From contig NC_052360.1 in assembly GCF_009727055.1 (NCBI RefSeq), positions 69,518,326 through 69,582,325 on the forward strand: a stretch of DNA of 64,000 bases. The letters run 5' to 3'. Shown in pieces: positions 57,310 through 64,000 of this stretch; the stretch's first letter is position 1; the number at the start of each line of letters is the position of its first letter. The notes under the pieces are model-generated. The model made no database searches. It was not told where the DNA came from and saw nothing but the letters and a program-made list of their open reading frames with translations. The translations under genes and the position numbers were made by a program. Origin of the DNA: Benincasa hispida (lineage: Eukaryota > Streptophyta > Magnoliopsida > Cucurbitales > Cucurbitaceae).

Positions 57310-58952
57310 CAAGATCAAATAATTTGATCCTGGTCGTTCATATGAAGATATGTGAGTAAGGGTATCCTATACAAAGAATTTTTATAAGGCCGGACCATGA
57401 AATGGTTAGTCTATCTTTATAACACCATTACTTGAAGAGACTTACATTTCACTAGGATGACTATATGTGACTCAACCTTAATTCTGAGTGGGTTGTGAAC
57501 TTCTATCCTTGAGGGTGATCCTTTGATCTGTATGGGGGAGAGCGGCCAAATTTTCTGGTTCAATATGCCTATCATTTTGGGATTTGTCTGTGTAGGCAGC
57601 TGGGAACACAGCTACACAAGATGAAATTCACTCCTTCCCATCTTTTGGGTAACAAGATGAGTTTCTCTCTTAATAGCTAATTTTGGATATTGAACAATGA
57701 GACCTCACCCTCTCGTTGGTTCGAAAGGGATTCATTTATAGTTGGACTATAAACTGTTTGTTTATTAGAAGAATGTGTGGTACTTAAAGAATTAGATATA
57801 ACTACAGGAGTAAAAGGATAATTGACCCAGCTGTAGTTAGGAGCAATTCGTGAAGCATCGACTTCCTATTGATTTGTTATATCCATGGACACAGAAATAT
57901 ATATACATTACGACTGGGTCTTTAGTGGATTGGTTCACAGTTAATGAATATTGATTAATTTAATTAAAGAGTTTAATTAATTAATCTCGAATAATTGGAG
58001 CTTCTAATCTATAGGTCCATTAGGCCCTCTTACTAGCTCACAAAGTGTGCAAAAAAGAGAATCAATTAATTTCGGATTAATTTGAATTTTTTCAATTAAA
58101 TAAGGGAATTGATTCTATAAGATATAATAAATGTAATGTACATAGATACATTATAATATATAGTTAATTAAAAATATGATTTATAATTTATACTATATAT
58201 GAGATAAATAAATATTTGAATGAAATTCAAATATTATTTATACGAATAAGATTAATATAAAACTACAGGTTAAAATTAATGTGGATGATATTAATATTAA
58301 ATCTACAAGTTATATGACAGAATAAAGTATTTGCATAAGATTCAAACATTAGATAATATGAATGAGATTCATATTAAATCTATCTATTTAATTTAATATT
58401 AATAAGATTCATACAAAACTATAGGTTAAGTTAATGTGAATAAGATTTATATTAGAACTATAGTATATGAGAGAAAATACATTTGAATATGATTCAAATA
58501 TGACATTAATTAAATATATGATATTTAATTAATTTATATTAATTAATTAGATTAAATAATATGAATTTAATTTAATTTAATATTAATTAAATGTTAATGT
58601 TAACTCCATAGTAGTTAGCAAGGGAGTTAACGTGAAGATAGGTGAAGTTATCTCCCCTCACATGGGTGATGCACATTAGAGTTTTGTAATATTAAAACAT
58701 AGAAGACTGGTTCTTCTGTAGAAAGCTTTCACTCATCTTCCCCTCTATAAAACAAAAGTTCTTTCCTTCTCCCAAATTTTCTTCCCTTACCAAAATCAAG
58801 AATCCCACACATTCTTGGTTCTTATTCCAGAGAATAACAAGGAAGGCACAATCGTGGTGTTCCCGTATGTTAAATTCGATGAAAATGCTCGTGGAACGAG
58901 GTGTTCATGACAAGGAGAGGAAAACATTGATGATTGTTTTCAAGGGTTAGTG
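57310..58952 (+). mobile_element. Copia family-A LTR, 5'-truncated
   Basis: Aligns with 5960-7560 of the first LTR: 'gatcctggtcgttcatatga', 'ggtccattaggcc' (58013), TTGGAGC at 57995. The first 260 bp or so of the LTR are missing. 58080-58620 is very AT-rich with repeated 'gaataagattcatattaaa'-type phrases. No genes, no primer-binding site. Confidence 0.75.
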
Positions 58953-59866
58953 ACAGGCTCAAAACATACATCGTCAATATGCTTCAAACTTGATCAAAAG
59001 AAAATTTATATATACCTAACTACTCTTACTACTACTGAAACTTAGAAATAGTGGTAAACCCAAGTCGATCCCTAGGGAAGCGCGATTTGTTTCATTAAGT
59101 TAATTTTCTAACTAGAGCGATAAATGGGGGCTTTTGTGTGGAAGAGATATATGCGTGAAATTAAAATAAAAAGGTAAATGTAATCTAGAATAGGAGTCTA
59201 TCTAATTTCTAGAGTAAAAGAGAGTTTCCTATGCAATTTTTTTCACTAGGCCTATACCGAATCTGTCAATCCCTCAATCTATTAGATCTAATAGCCTAAT
59301 TAGACAAATTCGATATTAAACCAAATTAGCCCTAATTCAATTTACAATTTTTCATTCTTAGCGACATGCAAGTTAAAATTGAATTGTATTATGAAAGAGT
59401 TCAATTGTTGAGACATACTACAAGCCGGAAAAGCTATATCTTATAGCATGCTTTTTTGGAAAAGATTATTTTAGGGATACATGCATTTGGTTAGAAAAAT
59501 TATAGACTTTACACATGCGATCCTAATATGCACAACTAAATCCATCAATATATGCAAAGGCTATAACGATCTTGTAAACAAGAATTTCAATAAACTAATT
59601 GTCAGATCAATTTATAAAAATTTTATTAAGATTCAATCAAATCATTCCAAAGAGTTCACAACAATTCAGTTAAATTAATGAAGTAAAATAAGCTCAAGCA
59701 TACAATCGAATATTCAACAGCCTTTTACATTTTTCTTTACATTTTGTTATGTAACTACTCGTATCAGAAAAAAATGTATAAATATGCATCATTTACAATT
59801 TGTAGAAACAATTTTACAGAAGCTTACAAGAAAGCTACAAGATCTGTAAAGAAAAGTGTGACTTAG
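58953..59866. other. AT-rich repeat-like region, no gene
   Basis: 'gtaaacccaagtcgatcccta' followed by 'gggaagcg' (about 59051-59079) and 'aaattagccctaattcaat' resemble sequence often found beside plant gypsy elements; 220-240 of this window has a similar 'attagccctaat'. The 65-aa ORF at 59481-59678 has no support. Confidence 0.4.
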
Positions 59867-61078
59867 TGATGACATGCAGAAATGCATGTCATCTTAGGCC
59901 TTTTACTTAAAATTATGAAGGTTGTTAGGTAGAATATGTGGCAATTGTGCTAGGAATTCACGAGAAAGTGAGCTTGCGTCGATCAGTATGTTGAATCTCA
60001 GCTAACCCGTTATTATGCGTTATTATGCATTCAATGTTCTATTTTTGTAGCTAAAACAGGAAATGGACGCAAATGTGGAAACCGGACCATCGCATAGACG
60101 ACCGCATGCAAAGAAACACTCCATCGCAAAGCCGAACACATCGATCAATGCATGGATGTTGCGGTAATTAGCCGTATGCGTCCATCGCATGGGAGTTGCA
60201 CTCATCAAGCGGTTGCGGTCATCGTGCAAAGTTGCGGTATTAAGTGAATGCGGTCATTAAATGATTGTGGCTACGCGACAATGCATACTAATGCGATCAA
60301 CGCAAGGTTGGTGGAATGAATACATCAACGCATCTACCTCGAGAAAAAGCAAAAGATGATGCTGACATTTCACCAACCACGCCGTTAGTGGTAGACTTAC
60401 AAAAAGGACTAATGCGCCGAACGTCAGACTCAGAGCAGTCCAATTAATGCGGTCAGCGACCCAAGCTCTATAAAAAGAAGCCGATGAGCAGAAATTCAAG
60501 TCATCTGGTGATAATCCTTGTGATTCGGGGATTTTCCCTGTGATCCAGACAAACTGCGTGAGAAGATGGCTGAGAGTTCTTCACCTCCTTCATCCATTCT
60601 AACTGACGACAAAATAGATCATGAGAAGAGCCCTCGACCAGAGCTAGATATCGAGAGAGTCAGCTCCTCCACCTTTCCATGGCACCACCAGCAGCCTTAA
60701 CGCACATTCGCTAGAAGCAAGTCTTTTCTTCCAACCGGTCATTTCATTTCCTTTTTTTTTCTTATGTTGTATTATATGACATTTTATGATTAAGGAATTA
60801 ATGCAATTTTTTTCAATGTATTTCTCTGTGTCCTTCGACTCCATCTCCATCTTCTTTGCTTAGCATCTTTACTTTCATTGCAATACTTAGTTGGATTGCA
60901 TGGGTATCACATACTTAGTCATGTGGATTAGGGATATAAAGCATGTAGCAACCCACCGAGAGGTGTACGTTGCGCGAGTGTGTGAGTAATCTTATTTGCT
61001 TAGTGTAAAGCTGCTGCAACGATCATCTATAGGCTAACGCATTGCTTGTCTATGAGTAAAGTCAGCAGCAACCAAATC
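59867..61078 (+). mobile_element. LTR of family B, 3'-truncated
   Basis: Begins TGATGACATGCA with the perfect hairpin (59868-59893) and follows 1043-2140 of the first copy, including a TATA box at 60469. It breaks off at about 61078, where a reversed family-C LTR begins. The minus ORFs at 60023-60850 are not genes. Confidence 0.78.
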
Positions 61079-61884
61079 CCGATCGGAGGCTTGTGCTTGC
61101 CAGCATATGGATGTGGTGGAAAGGAAAGCTTCCCTCTCAGGCTTGCTTTCCCGATAGAATTGACCGTTTGCATAGAGCTTCAGCTTCGGGAATGGGATGA
61201 ATTTCTTGCTCGAAGACTCACTTTTCAACCTTGTCTCATAGTTCTCCCAGATTAACTCTGTAAAGTCTCTTCAGACCAGCCTCTCTCCCTGTTTCAGTAT
61301 ATTTTTCAGGGAATTTGAGGAAACTATTTATAGGTAAGAACTTAGCTCTTTGAATTTATGGTCCCCACTGTATAATTATGATAATTCCTGCAATGGCGTA
61401 ACAGAAAATTCATTTCTGTTCCACGATCATCTGTCAGAATTGCACAACAAAAATCTGTACACTTGTCAGAATCGCCCGCAAATGCATTGCTCTTCACATC
61501 TTCGATCGATCGCCGCATGCGGTGTTGTTTTTTATTACCACATGTGGTTGAAATGCGTTGATTGCTAAAGCTCTTGATCGATTGTCGCATGTGCCGTCAT
61601 TGTGTTGATCATCTCTTCATTCTTGATTGATGGGCGCATGCGATGTAGATGCATTGTACATTTTGTCTTCAAGTCATTAACGCGTGCAGTGACCTATTTC
61701 CTGCAAAACAGAGACTTAAACATTCTATTTCGCCATCGCAATTGTGTTATTGGATGCGTTTACGACATTTCATAGTTTTCGTATTTCTCAGCCAATTCTT
61801 ATACTATCGACGCAACTTTCCTCTCTTTTTGACGCAATATCTAAATAAAACAGCATAAATAACTTGTATTTCTACAAGTTATCA
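61079..61884 (-). repeat. Partial 3' LTR of family C
   Basis: Starts on the minus strand with TGATAACTTG and the GAAA-loop hairpin (61860-61884). It runs parallel to 8040-8870, including 'ggcttaatcgtcc'-like and 'gagagggaagctt' blocks, then stops. Confidence 0.8.
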
Positions 61885-61923
61885 CACCCCCAAAATTAGA
61901 TATATGCTTGTCCTCAAGCATAT
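61885..61923 (-). other. Polypurine tract and hairpin of family C
   Basis: Minus strand: ATATGCTTG/CAAGCATAT stem with a 4-base loop (61902-61923), then TAATTTTGGGGGTG (61898-61885) touching the LTR. Same layout as 12079-12117. Confidence 0.8.
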
Positions 61924-63221
61924 CTTTAACTTAGGCAATTTTGCTCAATTCCTATCCTAACTTTGCGTTGATTGGTTGCTCCAAATGCTCCACCTTTACA
62001 ACATTACTTAACAACGCAATTTCTTTCTATCCTTTAACAATTCATCAACATGCTCTACTTTATTCTTTTATACAACAAACCTCTACCCAAAAATTTCCTT
62101 CTTGTTTTGAGAAGAATGTTTACCTCTTCTTGCAAAAACAATTAGTTGCGTCTTTATGCGATGGTCTGGTTTGCGTCATCTTATTAGAGACTGTTGATTA
62201 TGGTTACACCCTTCGTTTTGGCTTGCTCCCACGGGTGTCATACGAGCATCCAACTACAATTGTGTTCCAATTTCAACTTCAACTCTTGATTTTCAGTTAA
62301 GTCTTACTTTTGCTGGTCAGAGGAGTTGTCTCTTATATTCTTATATTCTCTCTTTTTTTTTCTTTTCATATTGAGTCGATCTTGGAAACCTACATTCGTT
62401 CTGACTTGCTCCCATGGGTGACATGCGAACATCCAACTACGATCAGGTTTCTTTCACGACTTAACTCTTATCTAGTTGGGATTTTCCCTTGCGTTGACAT
62501 TGGAGTTTTTATGAAAAAAAATTTTCTTTTTTTTTAATGAACGCATTTTCCTAATGATGACTGCATCCGTTTGATCGCATCTGCTCAGACCTTCCCCACC
62601 CCCAAATTTAGAGATGCGCAAGGTTCTCATTGCATTGTTTTGGACAGAAAAGACAAAACACTTAGTCAAAATTTTGAAAAGAAGGTTTGAGTAGAGTCTT
62701 GAAATAGAAAAGGTAAAGCAGTGCTATTGCTATGCATTATCTAAGTGTTAGTCAGAAAGTGCAAAGTGTAAGAAATGTTGCTAAGGGTATGCATACTACT
62801 CATCATGGAAGCTCAATTAATAACGCAAAATAAAAGACAAGGAGTATCGCAATGATGACAAGTAAAGAGGCTAACACATATGGAAAGAATAGTTACTCAG
62901 TTGTATTAAAATTAACTAAGTATACAAAGAATTACAATCATTGCAACACAAAATTTAAGCATGTACAAAAAATCAAGGTATAGCTTAGAAGCAAATAAAA
63001 AAAAAATAGTAATGAATGAAATAAAAGAATGGCCGCAACGAAAAATTTCAGATTTATTGAGAAGGTGGCACACCCCCAAATTTAGAGTTGCGGCGGGGCT
63101 CTGGAAGAGGATTTTGTGGAGGAACTTGAGGAGCTTCTTCAAAATGCAAAGGTGCCATGGGACCATGTAAATATGTTGTCAAAAAGTTAAAGTATTCATG
63201 GTTGCGCTCCGCCAATTGTCC
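61924..63221 (-). other. 3' untranslated region of family-C element
   Basis: Matches about 11340-12078 of the gene-less copy ('aaccttgcgcatctctaaat', 'ggggtggggaaggtctgag' in minus sense). No coding sequence. 63070-63180 also shows 'cccccaaatttagagt', a second polypurine-like motif in minus sense. Confidence 0.6.
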
Positions 63222-63998
63222 CTAGTTCAGGTGGATCGTGAAAATATTGCATTGAATATTGATCAGCACTTGCCGCGTCATCGCAATACTGCGTTGCACC
63301 TCTGCGTGGCTCTCTTGTAACTCCATTATTCGTTGGTAGAAGAATTCTTGTTGATGAGAGAGAAGAGAACGCATCTCTGCTAGGTCAGCAGCAAGTTGCG
63401 GTGGTGGGATGCGCCTGCGATGTTTCACCATCAATGGTTTGAGGTTGAGCAGAAGTGCCTTCACCCAAACCGTGTGGGTCGTCAATGTGCAGCGATGGAA
63501 GAGAAAACTGTGGTGGGGATGGAGGGGAGGAAGATGCTACTGGGAGTGTGTTGGGTGAATCGGGATCAAGGAGGAGATTTGTAAAGTGTTCAGAGAGTGG
63601 GGAAAGATGTTCTGTAGGTGGGCTTGGAGGGCGAATAACTAAAGGTAAGGGGTCCAATGGTATTTGGTCTTGCGTTGATTGCTCTTGGAATTTTTTCTTG
63701 CCTTTATCTTTGCGTTTCTTCTTTTACTTTGGCTGCTGTGGCGCATTCAAATCGATAAGGGGCCGTTTAAGTTGAAGTTCGGGGCAGTAAGGAGAGTCCT
63801 TGAGAAGCATTCTCAAGATCTTTGTGTTGATGAGACCTGGACTTCTGGCATTGGCTCTTCTTCAATACCTACACCCATAGAGAGGCATAAGCTCGAAACC
63901 GTCCAAGGAAAGAAATACTGGCCTCTCACACGCCCCACAAAACCTCGAATTTTCTTTGCGATCAATTGGCCCACGTCAATCGGAATACCGCACGCTAT
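63222..63998 (-). pseudogene. Athila-type env-position ORF, frameshifted
   Basis: From 63998: IACGIPIDVGQLIAKKIRGF, VGRVRGQYFFPWTVSSLCLS, MGVGIEEEPMPEVQ, stop at 63813. This resembles the end of the 'putative plant transposon protein' domain found in ORFs downstream of pol in Athila-like elements. It continues in a second frame as a proline/serine-rich linker (MDPLPLVIRPPSPPTEHLSP, 63657-63385), and back in the first frame as a helical, glutamine-rich end (MRSLLSHQQEFFYQRIMELQ, ESHAEVQRSIAMTRQVLINI), stop at 63222. Two frameshifts separate the parts. No transmembrane segment is visible in this portion, and the rest lies outside the window. Role unknown. Confidence 0.55.
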
Positions 63999-64000
63999 GC

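Larger units (their letters stand above)
61079..64000 (-). mobile_element. Family-C gypsy element (Athila-like), 3' part, reversed
   Basis: On the minus strand, from the window edge: a reading frame in the env position (63998-63222), a 3' untranslated region, the hairpin and polypurine tract (61923-61885), then the first 0.8 kb of the 3' LTR (61884-61079), truncated against family B. Unlike the copy at 8040-14089 this one still carries coding sequence, so it is closer to the autonomous form. Its gag-pol would lie beyond 64000. Confidence 0.75.

Overview
This is a transposon-dense stretch of a flowering-plant (dicot) nuclear genome. The family signatures fit Cucurbitaceae, perhaps Cucumis. Three things point that way: spliced genes with GT/AG introns, repeated TCTATCA/TGATAGAC blocks inside an intron (common in cucurbit introns, from general knowledge), and Mutator-like transposase and DUF1985 proteins of the kind abundant in melon and cucumber. 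The species call is inference. There is no sign of bacterial, organellar or viral origin, and no tRNA, rRNA or CRISPR array was found.

Only one intact ordinary gene is supported: a two-exon AIG1/GIMAP-type GTPase gene (20530-22941, + strand, 299 aa). Almost everything else is layered retrotransposon and DNA-transposon debris.

Layout. 1-3000: AT-rich flank and an LTR of gypsy-like family B. 3545-19799: a nest. A minus-strand copia element (D) has its two LTRs at the outer edges, a broken RT/RNase H, and inside it a long-LTR copia element (family A, 5698-17545). Family A is itself broken by a non-autonomous Athila-like gypsy element (family C, 8040-14089) and a solo LTR (family E, 14488-17073). 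20000-23620: the AIG1 gene and a scaffold-gap artefact. 24454-38460: a large Mutator-like element (MULE-1) with long terminal inverted repeats, a dead mudrA-type transposase and a plant-mobile-domain (PMD) gene. It is interrupted by two family-A copies and one solo LTR. 39645-48960: another gypsy LTR, a second MULE N-terminal fragment, a family-A element with a broken gag, and a DUF1985 gene on the other strand. 49912-56335: a near full-length L1-type LINE on the minus strand, next to a CACTA-type terminus. 57310-64000: a truncated family-A LTR, a truncated family-B LTR, and a minus-strand family-C element that runs out of the window with an env-position reading frame.

Assembly quality matters here. 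Four copies of the Nextera mate-pair junction (mosaic end plus its reverse complement) remain in the sequence. One pair encloses a 233-bp copy of DNA from about 1 kb away, another joins two LINE copies, and a single N at 23435 separates duplicated ends. Several apparent ORFs are translated adapter. The most interesting biology is (i) PMD and transposase genes inside one long-TIR MULE, (ii) near-perfect hairpins with a GAAA loop at the outer end of LTR families B and C, and (iii) CGATCG-rich arrays in an LTR and in the first introns of two separate transposon genes.
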